Positions 29,101 to 42,101 of a DNA stretch of 64,000 nt are shown here, piece by piece. The stretch comes from Pristionchus mayeri (lineage: Eukaryota; Nematoda; Chromadorea; Rhabditida; Neodiplogasteridae), in NCBI GenBank assembly GCA_036245805.1, contig BTRK01000001.1, positions 11,904,001-11,968,000 of the forward strand. Direction: 5' to 3'. Under the pieces are notes generated by a model. The model was not told where the DNA came from, searched no databases, and saw nothing but the letters and a program-made list of their open reading frames with translations. Position numbers and translations under genes: made by a program. How positions within the stretch are numbered: the first letter of the stretch is position 1; each line of letters begins with the position of its first letter.

Positions 29101-30300
29101 ATCAGCCAATCAGCCAAATAGCCAATCAGCCAATCAGCCAAATAGCCAATCTGCCAATCAGCCAATCAGCCAAATAGCCAATCTGCCAATCAGCCTATCT
29201 GCCAATCAGCCAAATAGCCAATCTGCCAATCAGCCAATCAGCCAATCTGCAAATCAGCCAAATAGCCAATCTGCCAATCAGCCAATCATCCCATCTGCCA
29301 ATCAGCCAATCAGCCAATCTGCCAATCAGCCAAATAGCCAATCTGCCAATCAACCAAATAGCCAATCTGCCAATCAGCCAATCAGCCAATCAGCCAATCA
29401 GCCAATCTGCCAATCAGCCAAATAGCCAATCTGCCTATCAGCCAAATAGCCAATCAGCCAATCAACCAAATAGCCAATCTGCCAATCAACCAAATAGCCA
29501 ATCTGCCAATCAGCCAATCAGCCAATCAGCCAATCTGCCAATCAGCCAATCAGCCAATCTGCCAATCAGCCAAATAGCCAATCTGCCAATCAGCCAATCA
29601 GCCAATCAGCCAATCAGCCAAATAGCCAATCAGCCAATCAGCCAAATAGCCAATCTGCCAATCAGCCAATCAGCCAAATAGCCAATCTGCCAATCAGCCT
29701 ATCTGCCAATCAGCCAATCAGCCAATCAGCCAATCAGCCAAATAGCCAATCTGCCAATCAGCCAATCAGCCAAATAGCCAATCTGCCAATCAGCCAATCA
29801 GCCAATCAGCCTATCTGCCAATCAGCCAATCAGCCAATCTGCAAATCAGCCAAATAGCCAATCTGCCAATCAGCCAATCAGCCCATCTGCCAATCAGCCA
29901 ATCGCCAATCTGCCAATCAGCCAATCAGCCAATCTGCCAATCAGCCAAATAGCCAATCTGCCTATCATCCAAATAGCCAATCTGCCAATCAGCCAAATAG
30001 CCAATCTGCAAATCAGCCAATCAGCCAAATAGCCAATCAGCCAATCAGCCAAATAGCCAATCTGCCAATCAGCCAATCAGCCAAATAGCCAATCTGCCAA
30101 TCAGCCTATCTGCCAATCAGCCAAATAGCCAATCTGCCAATCAGCCAATCAGCCAATCTGCAAATCAGCCAAATAGCCAATCTGCCAATCAGCCAATCAT
30201 CCCATCTGCCAATCAGCCAATCAGCCAATCTGCCAATCAGCCAAATAGCCAATCTGCCAATCAACCAAATAGCCAATCTGCCAATCAGCCAATCAGCCAA
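26184..30300. repeat. Higher-order duplications, offsets 2,392 and 911 bp
   Basis: Markers at 26184, 26591 and 26803 recur at 28576, 28983 and 29195 (offset 2,392). Markers at 28983 and 29195 recur at 29894 and 30106 (offset 911). A private variant (CATCCAAAT giving an extra ATG on the minus strand) is shared by the copies at 28983, 29894 and 34068 but not by 26591. This orders the duplication events: 2,392 first, then the variant, then 911 and 4,174. Confidence 0.8.
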
Positions 30301-33300
30301 TCAGCCAATCAGCCAATCTGCCAATCAGCCAAATAGCCAATCTGCCTATCAGCCAAATAGCCAATCAGCCAATCAACCAAATAGCCAATCTGCCAATCAA
30401 CCAAATAGCCAATCTGCCAATCAGCCAATCAGCCAATCAGCCAATCTGCCAATCAGCCAATCAGCCAATCTGCCAATCAGCCAAATAGCCAATCTGCCAA
30501 TCAGCCAATCAGCCAATCAGCCAATCGCCAATCTGCCAATCAGCCAAATAGCCAATCTGCCAATCTGCCTATCAGCCAAATAGCCAATCAGCCAATCAGC
30601 CAAATAGCCAATCTGCCAATCAACCAAATAGCCAATCTGCCAATCAGCCAATCAGCCAATCAGCCTATCTGCCAATCAGCCAATCAGCCAATCTGCAAAT
30701 CAGCCAAATAGCCAATCTGCCAAATAGCCAATCAGCCTATCAGCCAAATAGCCAATCAGCCAATCTGCCAATCAGCCAAATAGCCAATCTGCCAATCAGC
30801 CAATCAGCCAAATAGCCAATCTGCCAATCAGACAATCAGCCAATCAGCCAAATAACCAATCAGCCAATCAGCCAATCAGCCAATCAGCCAAATAGCCAAT
30901 CTGCCAATCAGCCAATCAGCCAATCAGCCAATCTGCCAATCTGCCAATCAGCCAAATAGCCAATCTGCCAATCAGCCAATCAGCCAAATAGCCAATCAGC
31001 CAATCAGCCAAATAGCCAATCTGCCAATCAGCCAAATAGCCAATCTGCCAATCAGCCAATCAGCCAATCTGCAAATCAACCAAATAGCCAATCTGCCAAT
31101 CAGCCAATCAGCCCATCTGCCAATCAGCCAATCAGCCAATCAGCCCATCTGCCAATCAGCCAATCAGCCAATCTGCCAATCAGCCAAATAGCCAATCTGC
31201 CAATCAGCCAATCAGCCAAATAGCCAATCTGCCAATCAGACAATCAGCCAATCAGCCAAATAACCAATCAGCCAATCAGCCAATCTGCAAATCAGCCAAA
31301 TAGCCAATCTGCCAATCAGCCAATCAGCCAATCAGCCAATCTGCCAATCTGCCAATCAGCCAAATAGCCAATCTGCCAATCAGCCAATCAGCCAAATAGC
31401 CAATCAGCCAATCAGCCAAATAGCCAATCTGCCAATCAGCCAATCAGCCAAATAGCCAATCTGCCAATCAGCCAATCAGCCAATCAGCCTATCTGCCAAT
31501 CAGCCAATCAGCCAATCTGCAAATCAGCCAAATAGCCAATCTGCCAATCAGCCAATCAGCCCATCTGCCAATCAGCCAATCAGCCAATCTGCCAATCAGC
31601 CAAATAGCCAATCTGCCAATCAGCCAATCAGCCAAATAGCCAATCTGCCAATCAGACAATCAGCCAATCAGCCAAATAACCAATCAGCCAATCAGCCAAT
31701 CAGCCAATCAGCCAAATAGCCAATCAGCCAATCAGCCAATCAGCCAATCAGCCAATCTGCCAATCTGCCAATCAGCCAAATAGCCAATCTGCCAATCAGC
31801 CAATCAGCCAAATAGCCAATCAGCCTATCAGCCAAATAGCCAATCAGCCAATCAGCCAAATAGCCAATCTGCCAATCAGCCAAATAGCCAATCTGCCAAT
31901 CAGCCAATCAGCCAATCAGCCAATCAGCCAATCTGCCAATCAGCCAAATAGCCAATCTGCAAATCAGCCAATCAGCCAAATAGCCAATCAGCCAATCAGC
32001 CAATCAGCCAAATAGCCAATCAGCCAATCAGCCAAATAGCCAATCTGCCAATCAGCCAATCAGCCAATCAGCCAAATAGCCAATCTGCCAATCAGCCAAT
32101 CAGCCAAATAGCCAATCAGCCAATCAGCCAATCTGCCAATCAGCCAAATAGCCAATCTGCAAATCAGCCAATCGGCCAAATAGCCAATCAGCCAATCAGC
32201 CAATCAGCCAAATAGCCAATCTGCCAATCAGCCAATCAGCCAATCAGCCTATCTGCCAATCAGCCAATCAGCCAATCTGCCAATCAGCCAATCAGCCAAT
32301 CTGCCAATCAGCCAAATAGCCAATCTGCCAATCAGCCAATCAGCCAAATAGCCAATCTCCCAATCAGCCAATCAGCCAATCAGCCAAATAACCAATCAGC
32401 CAATCAGCCAAATAGCCAATCTGCCAATCAGCCAAATAGCCAATCTGCCAATCAGCCAATCAGCCAATCAGCCAATCTGCCAATCTGCCAATCAGCCAAA
32501 TAGCCAATCTGCAAATCAGCCAACCAGCCAAATAGCCAATCAGCCAATCAGCCAATCAGCCAAATAGCCAATCAGCCAATCAGCCAAATAGCCAATCTGC
32601 CAATCAGCCAATCAGCCAATCAGCCAAATAGCCAATCTGCCAATCAGCCAATCAGCCAATCAGCCAATCTGCCAATCAGCCAAATAGCCAATCTGCAAAT
32701 CAGCCAATCAGCCAAATAGCCAATCAGCCAATCAGCCAATCAGCCAAATAGCCAATCAGCCAATCAGCCAAATAGCCAATCTGCCAATCAGCCAATCAGC
32801 CAATCAGCCTATCTGCCAATAAGCCAATCAGCCAATCTGCAAATCAGCCAAATAGCCAATCTGCCAATCAGCCAATCAGCCCATCTGCCAATCAGCCAAT
32901 CAGCCAAATAGCCAATCTGCCAATCAGCCAATCAGCCAAATAGCCAATCTGCCAATCAGCCAATCAGCCAATCAGCCTATCTGCCAATCAGCCAATCAGC
33001 CAATCTGCAAATCAGCCAAATAGCCAATCTGCCAATCAGCCAATCAGCCCATCTGCCAATCAGCCAATCAGCCAATCAGCCCATCTGCCAATCAGCCAAT
33101 CAGCCAATCTGCCAATCAGCCAAATAGCCAATCTGCCAATCAGCCAATCAGCCAAATAGCCAATCTGCCAATCAGACAATCAGCCAATCAGCCAAATAAC
33201 CAATCAGCCAATCAGCCAATCTGCAAATCAGCCAAATAGCCAATCTGCCAATCAGCCAATCAGCCAATCAGCCAATCTGCCAATCTGCCAATCAGCCAAA

Positions 33301-36300
33301 TAGCCAATCTGCCAATCAGCCAATCAGCCAAATAGCCAATCAGCCAATCAGCCAAATAGCCAATCTGCCAATCAGCCAATCAGCCAAATAGCCAATCTGC
33401 CAATCAGCCAATCAGCCAATCAGCCTATCTGCCAATCAGCCAATCAGCCAATCTGCAAATCAGCCAAATAGCCAATCTGCCAATCAGCCAATCAGCCCAT
33501 CTGCCAATCAGCCAATCAGCCAATCTGCCAATCAGCCAAATAGCCAATCTGCCAATCAGCCAATCAGCCAAATAGCCAATCTGCCAATCAGACAATCAGC
33601 CAATCAGCCAAATAACCAATCAGCCAATCAGCCAAATAGCCAATCAGCCAATCAGCCAAATAGCCAATCTGCCAATCAGACAATCAGCCAATCAGCCAAA
33701 TAACCAATCAGCCAATCAGCCAAATAGCCAATCTGCCAATCAGCCAATCAGCCCATCTGCCAATCAGCCAATCAGCCAATCTGCCAATCAGCCAAATAGC
33801 CAATCTGCCAATCAGCCAATCAGCCAAATAGCCAATCTGCCAATCAGCCAATCAGCCAATCAGCCAATCTGCCAATCTGCCAATCAGCCAAATAGCCAAT
33901 CTGCCAATCAGCCAATCAGCCAAATAGCCAATCAGCCTATCAGCCAAATAGCCAATCAGCCAATCAGCCAAATAGCCAATCTGCCAATCAGCCAAATAGC
34001 CAATCTGCCAATCAGCCAATCAGCCAATCAGCCAATCTGCCAATCAGCCAAATAGCCAATCTGCAAATCAGCCAATCGCCAATCTGCCAATCAGCCAATC
34101 AGCCAATCTGCCAATCAGCCAAATAGCCAATCTGCCTATCATCCAAATAGCCAATCTGCCAATCAGCCAAATAGCCAATCTGCAAATCAGCCAATCAGCC
34201 AAATAGCCAATCAGCCAATCAGCCAAATAGCCAATCTGCCAATCAGCCAATCAGCCAAATAGCCAATCTGCCAATCAGCCTATCTGCCAATCAGCCAAAT
34301 AGCCAATCTGCCAATCAGCCAATCAGCCAATCTGCAAATCAGCCAAATAGCCAATCTGCCAATCAGCCAATCATCCCATCTGCCAATCAGCCAATCAGCC
34401 AATCTGCCAATCAGCCAAATAGCCAATCTGCCAATCAACCAAATAGCCAATCTGCCAATCAGCCAATCAGCCAATCAGCCAATCAGCCAATCTGCCAATC
34501 AGCCAAATAGCCAATCTGCCTATCAGCCAAATAGCCAATCAGCCAATCAACCAAATAGCCAATCTGCCAATCAACCAAATAGCCAATCTGCCAATCAGCC
34601 AATCAGCCAATCAGCCAATCTGCCAATCAGCCAATCAGCCAATCTGCCAATCAGCCAAATAGCCAATCTGCCAATCAGCCAATCAGCCAATCAGCCAATC
34701 GCCAATCTGCCAATCAGCCAAATAGCCAATCTGCCAATCTGCCTATCAGCCAAATAGCCAATCAGCCAATCAGCCAAATAGCCAATCTGCCAATCAACCA
34801 AATAGCCAATCTGCCAATCAGCCAATCAGCCAATCAGCCTATCTGCCAATCAGCCAATCAGCCAATCTGCAAATCAGCCAAATAGCCAATCTGCCAAATA
34901 GCCAATCAGCCTATCAGCCAAATAGCCAATCAGCCAATCTGCCAATCAGCCAAATAGCCAATCTGCCAATCAGCCAATCAGCCAAATAGCCAATCTGCCA
35001 ATCAGACAATCAGCCAATCAGCCAAATAACCAATCAGCCAATCAGCCAATCAGCCAATCAGCCAAATAGCCAATCTGCCAATCAGCCAATCAGCCAATCA
35101 GCCAATCTGCCAATCTGCCAATCAGCCAAATAGCCAATCTGCCAATCAGCCAATCAGCCAAATAGCCAATCAGCCAATCAGCCAAATAGCCAATCTGCCA
35201 ATCAGCCAAATAGCCAATCTGCCAATCAGCCAATCAGCCAATCTGCAAATCAGCCAAATAGCCAATCTGCCAATCAGCCAATCAGCCCATCTGCCAATCA
35301 GCCAATCAGCCAATCAGCCCATCTGCCAATCAGCCAATCAGCCAATCTGCCAATCAGCCAAATAGCCAATCTGCCAATCAGCCAATCAGCCAAATAGCCA
35401 ATCTGCCAATCAGACAATCAGCCAATCAGCCAAATAACCAATCAGCCAATCAGCCAATCTGCAAATCAGCCAAATAGCCAATCTGCCAATCAGCCAATCA
35501 GCCAATCAGCCAATCTGCCAATCTGCCAATCAGCCAAATAGCCAATCTGCCAATCAGCCAATCAGCCAAATAGCCAATCAGCCAATCAGCCAAATAGCCA
35601 ATCTGCCAATCAGCCAATCAGCCAAATAGCCAATCTGCCAATCAGCCAATCAGCCAATCAGCCTATCTGCCAATCAGCCAATCAGCCAATCTGCAAATCA
35701 GCCAAATAGCCAATCTGCCAATCAGCCAATCAGCCCATCTGCCAATCAGCCAATCAGCCAATCTGCCAATCAGCCAAATAGCCAATCTGCCAATCAGCCA
35801 ATCAGCCAAATAGCCAATCTGCCAATCAGACAATCAGCCAATCAGCCAAATAACCAATCAGCCAATCAGCCAATCAGCCAATCAGCCAAATAGCCAATCA
35901 GCCAATCAGCCAATCAGCCAATCAGCCAATCTGCCAATCTGCCAATCAGCCAAATAGCCAATCTGCCAATCAGCCAATCAGCCAAATAGCCAATCAGCCT
36001 ATCAGCCAAATAGCCAATCAGCCAATCAGCCAAATAGCCAATCTGCCAATCAGCCAAATAGCCAATCTGCCAATCAGCCAATCAGCCAATCAGCCAATCA
36101 GCCAATCTGCCAATCAGCCAAATAGCCAATCTGCAAATCAGCCAATCAGCCAAATAGCCAATCAGCCAATCAGCCAATCAGCCAAATAGCCAATCAGCCA
36201 ATCAGCCAAATAGCCAATCTGCCAATCAGCCAATCAGCCAATCAGCCAAATAGCCAATCTGCCAATCAGCCAATCAGCCAAATAGCCAATCAGCCAATCA

Positions 36301-37000
36301 GCCAATCTGCCAATCAGCCAAATAGCCAATCTGCAAATCAGCCAATCGGCCAAATAGCCAATCAGCCAATCAGCCAATCAGCCAAATAGCCAATCTGCCA
36401 ATCAGCCAATCAGCCAATCAGCCTATCTGCCAATCAGCCAATCAGCCAATCTGCCAATCAGCCAATCAGCCAATCTGCCAATCAGCCAAATAGCCAATCT
36501 GCCAATCAGCCAATCAGCCAAATAGCCAATCTCCCAATCAGCCAATCAGCCAATCAGCCAAATAACCAATCAGCCAATCAGCCAAATAGCCAATCTGCCA
36601 ATCAGCCAAATAGCCAATCTGCCAATCAGCCAATCAGCCAATCAGCCAATCTGCCAATCTGCCAATCAGCCAAATAGCCAATCTGCAAATCAGCCAACCA
36701 GCCAAATAGCCAATCAGCCAATCAGCCAATCAGCCAAATAGCCAATCAGCCAATCAGCCAAATAGCCAATCTGCCAATCAGCCAATCAGCCAATCAGCCA
36801 AATAGCCAATCTGCCAATCAGCCAATCAGCCAATCAGCCAATCTGCCAATCAGCCAAATAGCCAATCTGCAAATCAGCCAATCAGCCAAATAGCCAATCA
36901 GCCAATCAGCCAATCAGCCAAATAGCCAATCAGCCAATCAGCCAAATAGCCAATCTGCCAATCAGCCAATCAGCCAATCAGCCTATCTGCCAATAAGCCA
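29894..37000. repeat. Large recent duplication, offset 4,174 bp
   Basis: Several one-off variants recur at exactly 4,174 bp: CGGCC at 32173/36347, CAACCA at 32521/36695, CTCCC at about 32357/36531, the AATAAG unit at 32820/36994, and the segments at 29894/34068 and 30106/34280. Because rare private variants are shared without loss, this looks like one of the youngest events in the array. Confidence 0.8.
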
Positions 37001-38796
37001 ATCAGCCAATCTGCAAATCAGCCAAATAGCCAATCTGCCAATCAGCCAATCAGCCCATCTGCCAATCAGCCAATCAGCCAAATAGCCAATCTGCCAATCA
37101 GCCAATCAGCCAAATAGCCAATCTGCCAATCAGCCAATCAGCCAATCAGCCTATCTGCCAATCAGCCAATCAGCCAATCTGCAAATCAGCCAAATAGCCA
37201 ATCTGCCAATCAGCCAATCAGCCCATCTGCCAATCAGCCAATCAGCCAATCAGCCCATCTGCCAATCAGCCAATCAGCCAATCTGCCAATCAGCCAAATA
37301 GCCAATCTGCCAATCAGCCAATCAGCCAAATAGCCAATCTGCCAATCAGACAATCAGCCAATCAGCCAAATAACCAATCAGCCAATCAGCCAATCTGCAA
37401 ATCAGCCAAATAGCCAATCTGCCAATCAGCCAATCAGCCAATCAGCCAATCTGCCAATCTGCCAATCAGCCAAATAGCCAATCTGCCAATCAGCCAATCA
37501 GCCAAATAGCCAATCAGCCAATCAGCCAAATAGCCAATCTGCCAATCAGCCAATCAGCCAAATAGCCAATCTGCCAATCAGCCAATCAGCCAATCAGCCT
37601 ATCTGCCAATCAGCCAATCAGCCAATCTGCAAATCAGCCAAATAGCCAATCTGCCAATCAGCCAATCAGCCCATCTGCCAATCAGCCAATCAGCCAATCT
37701 GCCAATCAGCCAAATAGCCAATCTGCCAATCAGCCAATCAGCCAAATAGCCAATCTGCCAATCAGACAATCAGCCAATCAGCCAAATAACCAATCAGCCA
37801 ATCAGCCAAATAGCCAATCAGCCAATCAGCCAAATAGCCAATCTGCCAATCAGACAATCAGCCAATCAGCCAAATAACCAATCAGCCAATCAGCCAAATA
37901 GCCAATCTGCCAATCAGCCAATCAGCCCATCTGCCAATCAGCCAATCAGCCAATCTGCCAATCAGCCAAATAGCCAATCTGCCAATCAGCCAATCAGCCA
38001 AATAGCCAATCTGCCAATCAGCCAATCAGCCAATCAGCCAATCTGCCAATCTGCCAATCAGCCAAATAGCCAATCTGCCAATCAGCCAATCAGCCAAATA
38101 GCCAATCAGCCTATCAGCCAAATAGCCAATCAGCCAATCAGCCAAATAGCCAATCTGCCAATCAGCCAAATAGCCAATCTGCCAATCAGCCAATCAGCCA
38201 ATCAGCCAATCTGCCAATCAGCCAAATAGCCAATCTGCAAATCAGCCAATCAGCCAAATAGCCAATCAGCCAATCAGCCAATCAGCCAAATAGCCAATCA
38301 GCCAATCAGCCAAATAGCCAATCTGCCAATCAGCCAATCAGCCAAATAGCCAATCTGCCAATCAGCCAATCAGCCAAATAGCCAATCAGCCAATCAGCCA
38401 ATCTGCCAATCAGCCAAATAGCCAATCTGCAAATCAGCCAATCAGCCAAATAGCCAATCAGCCAATCAGCCAATCAGCCAAATAGCCAATCTGCCAATCA
38501 GCCAATCAGCCAATCAGCCTATCTGCCAATCAGCCAATCAGCCAATCTGCCAATCAGCCAATCAGCCAATCTGCCAATCAGCCAAATAGCCAATCTGCCA
38601 ATCAGCCAATCAGCCAAATAGCCAATCTCCCAATCAGCCAATCAGCCAATCAGCCAAATAACCAATCAGCCAATCAGCCAAATAGCCAATCTGCCAATCA
38701 GCCAAATAGCCAATCTGCCAATCAGCCAATCAGCCAATCAGCCAATCTGCCAATCTGCCAATCAGCCAAATAGCCAATCTGCAAATCAGCCAACCA
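36531..38796. repeat. Partial third copy, offset 2,096 bp
   Basis: The CTCCC and CAACCA private variants at 36531 and 36695 reappear at about 38627 and 38791, an offset of 2,096 bp. The CGGCC variant is not repeated, so the copied block has diverged or starts after it. Confidence 0.65.
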
Positions 38797-39049
38797 GCCA
38801 AATAGCCAATCAGCCAATCAGCCAATCAGCCAAATAGCCAATCAGCCAATCAGCCAAATAGCCAATCTGCCAATCAGCCAATCAGCCAATCAGCCAAATA
38901 GCCAATCTGCCAATCAGCCAATCAGCCAATCAGCCAATCTGCCAATCAGCCAAATAGCCAATCTGCAAATCAGCCAATCAGCCAAATAGCCAATCAGCCA
39001 ATCAGCCAATCAGCCAAATAGCCAATCAGCCAATCAGCCAAATAGCCAA

Positions 39050-41130
39050 TCTGCCAATCAGCCAATCAGCCAATCAGCCTATCTGCCAATCAGCCAATCA
39101 GCCAATCTGCAAATCAGCCAAATAGCCAATCTGCCAATCAGCCAATCAGCCCATCTGCCAATCAGCCAATCAGCCAAATAGCCAATCTGCCAATCAGCCA
39201 ATCAGCCAAATAGCCAATCTGCCAAATAGCCAATCAGCCAATCAGCCAAATAGCCAATCTGCCAATCAGCCAATCAGCCAAATAGCCAATCAGCCAATCA
39301 GCCAAATAGCCAATCTGCCAATCAGCCAATCAGCCAATCAGCCAATCTGCCAAATAGCCAATCAGCCAATCAGCCAAATAGCCAATCTGCCAATCAGCCA
39401 ATCAGCCAATCAGCCAAATAGCCAATCTGCCAATCAGCCAATCAGCCAATCTGCCAATCAGCCAAATAGCCAATCTGCAAATCAGCCAATCAGCCAAATA
39501 GCCAATCAGCCAATCAGCCAATCAGCCAAATAGCCAATCAGCCAATCAGCCAAATAGCCAATCTGCCAATCAGCCAATCAGCCAATCAGCCTATCTGCCA
39601 ATCAGCCAATCAGCCAATCAGCTAAATAGCCAATCTGCCAATCAGCCAATCAGCCAATCAGCCAATCGCCAATCTGCCAATCAGCCAAATAGCCAATCTG
39701 CCAATCAGCCAATCAGCCAAATAGCCAATCCGCCTATCAGCCAAATAGCCAATCAGCCAATCAGCCAAATAGCCAATCTGCGAATCAACCAAATAGCCAA
39801 TCTGCCAATCAGCCAATCAGCCAATCAGCCAATCAGCCAATCTGCCAATCAGCCAAATAGCCAATCAGCCAATCAGCCAAATAGCCAATCTGCCAATCAG
39901 CCAATCAGCCAATCAGCCAAATAGCCAATCTGCCAATCAGCCAATCAGCCAATCTGCCAATCAGCCAAATAGCCAATCTGCAAATCAGCCAATCAGCCAA
40001 ATAGCCAATCAGCCAATCAGCCAATCAGCCAAATAGCCAATCAGCCAATCAGCCAATCAGCCTATCTGCCAATCAGCCAATCAGCCAAATAGCCAATCTG
40101 CCAATCAGCCAATCAGCCAATCAGCCAATCTGCCAATCAGCCAAATAGCCAATCTGCAAATCAGCCAATCAGCCAAATAGCCAATCAGCCAATCAGCCAA
40201 TCAGCCAAATAGCCAATCAGCCAATCAGCCAAATAGCCAATCTGCCAATCAGCCAATCAGCCAATCAGCCTATCTGCCAATCAGCCAATCAGCCAATCTG
40301 CAAATCAGCCAAATAGCCAATCTGCCAATCAGCCAATCAGCCCATCTGCCAATCAGCCAATCAGCCAAATAGCCAATCTGCCAATCAGCCAATCAGCCAA
40401 ATAGCCAATCTGCCAAATAGCCAATCAGCCAATCAGCCAAATAGCCAATCTGCCAATCAGCCAATCAGCCAAATAGCCAATCAGCCAATCAGCCAAATAG
40501 CCAATCTGCCAATCAGCCAATCAGCCAATCAGCCAATCTGCCAAATAGCCAATCAGCCAATCAGCCAAATAGCCAATCTGCCAATCAGCCAATCAGCCAA
40601 TCAGCCAAATAGCCAATCTGCCAATCAGCCAATCAGCCAATCTGCCAATCAGCCAAATAGCCAATCTGCAAATCAGCCAATCAGCCAAATAGCCAATCAG
40701 CCAATCAGCCAATCAGCCAAATAGCCAATCAGCCAATCAGCCAAATAGCCAATCTGCCAATCAGCCAATCAGCCAATCAGCCTATCTGCCAATCAGCCAA
40801 TCAGCCAATCAGCTAAATAGCCAATCTGCCAATCAGCCAATCAGCCAATCAGCCAATCGCCAATCTGCCAATCAGCCAAATAGCCAATCTGCCAATCAGC
40901 CAATCAGCCAAATAGCCAATCCGCCTATCAGCCAAATAGCCAATCAGCCAATCAGCCAAATAGCCAATCTGCGAATCAACCAAATAGCCAATCTGCCAAT
41001 CAGCCAATCAGCCAATCAGCCAATCAGCCAATCTGCCAATCAGCCAAATAGCCAATCAGCCAATCAGCCAAATAGCCAATCTGCCAATCAGCCAATCAGC
41101 CAATCAGCCAAATAGCCAATCTGCCAATCT
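39050..41130. repeat. Tandem higher-order duplication, offset 1,191 bp
   Basis: The variant GCTAAATAG occurs at 39621 and 40812, and CCGCCTATC at 39730 and 40921, both 1,191 bp apart. The surrounding order of variants matches. Edges are approximate. Confidence 0.7.
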
Positions 41131-42101
41131 GCAAATCAGCCAATCAGCCAAATAGCCAATCAGCCAATCAGCCAATCAGCCAAATAGCCAATCAGCCAAT
41201 CAGCCAATCAGCCTATCTGCCAATCAGCCAATCAGCCAATCAGCCAATCAGCTAAATAGCCAATCTGCCAATCAGCCAATCAGCCAATCAGCCAATCAGC
41301 CAATCTGCCAATCAGCCAATCAGCCAATCTGCCAATCAGCCAATCGCCAATCTGCCAATCAGCCAAATAGCCAATCTGCCAATCTGCCTATCAGCCAAAT
41401 AGCCAATCAGCCAATCAGCCAAATAGCCAATCTGCCAATCAACCAAATAGCCAATCTGCCAATCAGCCAATCAGCCAATCAGCCAATCTGCCAATCAGCC
41501 AATCAGCCAATCGCCAATCTGCCAATCAGCCAATCAGCCAATCTGCCAATCAGCCAAATAGCCAATCTGCCTATCAGAAAAATAGCCAATCAGCCAATCA
41601 GCCAATCAGCTAAATAGCCAATCTGCCAATCAGCCAATCAGCCAATCAGCCAATCGCCAATCTGCCAATCAGCCAAATAGCCAATCTGCCAATCAGCCAA
41701 TCAGCCAAATAGCCAATCTGCCAATCAACCAAATAGCCAATCTGCCAATCAGCCAATCAGCCAATCAGCCAATCTGCCAATCAGCCAATCAGCCAATCTG
41801 CCAATCAGCCAAATAGCCAATCTGCCAATCAGCCAATCAGCCAAATAGCCAATCTGCCAATCAGCCAATCAGCCAATCTGCAAATCAGCCAATCAGCCAA
41901 ATAGCCAATCTGCAAATCAGCCAAATAGCCAATCTGCCAATCAGCCAATCAGCCAATCAGCCAAATAGCCAATCTGCAAATCAGCCAAATAGCCAATCTG
42001 CCAATCAGCCAATCAGCCAATCAGCCAAATAGCCAATCTGCAAATCAGCCAAATAGCCAATCTGCCAATCAGCCAATCAGCCAATCAGCCAAATAGCCAA
42101 T

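Larger units (their letters stand above)
1..42101. repeat. Giant 8-bp-unit CCAAT satellite array (left end outside window)
   Basis: The whole interval consists of 8-bp units without any foreign insertion that I could find. The main units are CAGCCAAT and CTGCCAAT, plus the pair CAGCCAAA-TAGCCAAT, in which the two variants almost always occur together as a 16-mer. Rarer units are CTGCAAAT, CAGCCTAT, CTGCCTAT, CAACCAAA, CAGCCCAT, CATCCCAT and CAGAAAAA. Occasional 7-bp units (CGCCAAT; CTGCCAT at about 7571, 8519, 9682 and 10279) shift the phase. Unit variants are arranged in long higher-order patterns that recur almost base for base. The array ends abruptly at 42101. Open frames of 60-77 codons occur throughout; the ones I checked start at TTG and simply reflect where stop-generating variants are absent. 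By length, about 5,250 units are present. No tRNA, telomeric TTAGGC run or transposon was seen inside. Confidence 0.97.

Noticed and set aside
1..42101. Dozens of 60-77 codon open frames (MADWLIGRLAIWLIG-type and PISQSANQ-type)
   Set aside because: The ones checked start at TTG, repeat with the satellite period, appear wherever stop-generating unit variants are missing, and have no gene context. Treated as satellite by-products.
1..42101. CRISPR array
   Set aside because: Repeats are contiguous 8-bp units without unique spacers, and the surrounding DNA is eukaryotic with no cas genes.
1..42101. Telomeric repeat
   Set aside because: The unit is 8 bp CAGCCAAT, not TTAGGC/TTAGGG-like, and lacks the G-rich strand pattern. 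No telomere motif runs were seen elsewhere.
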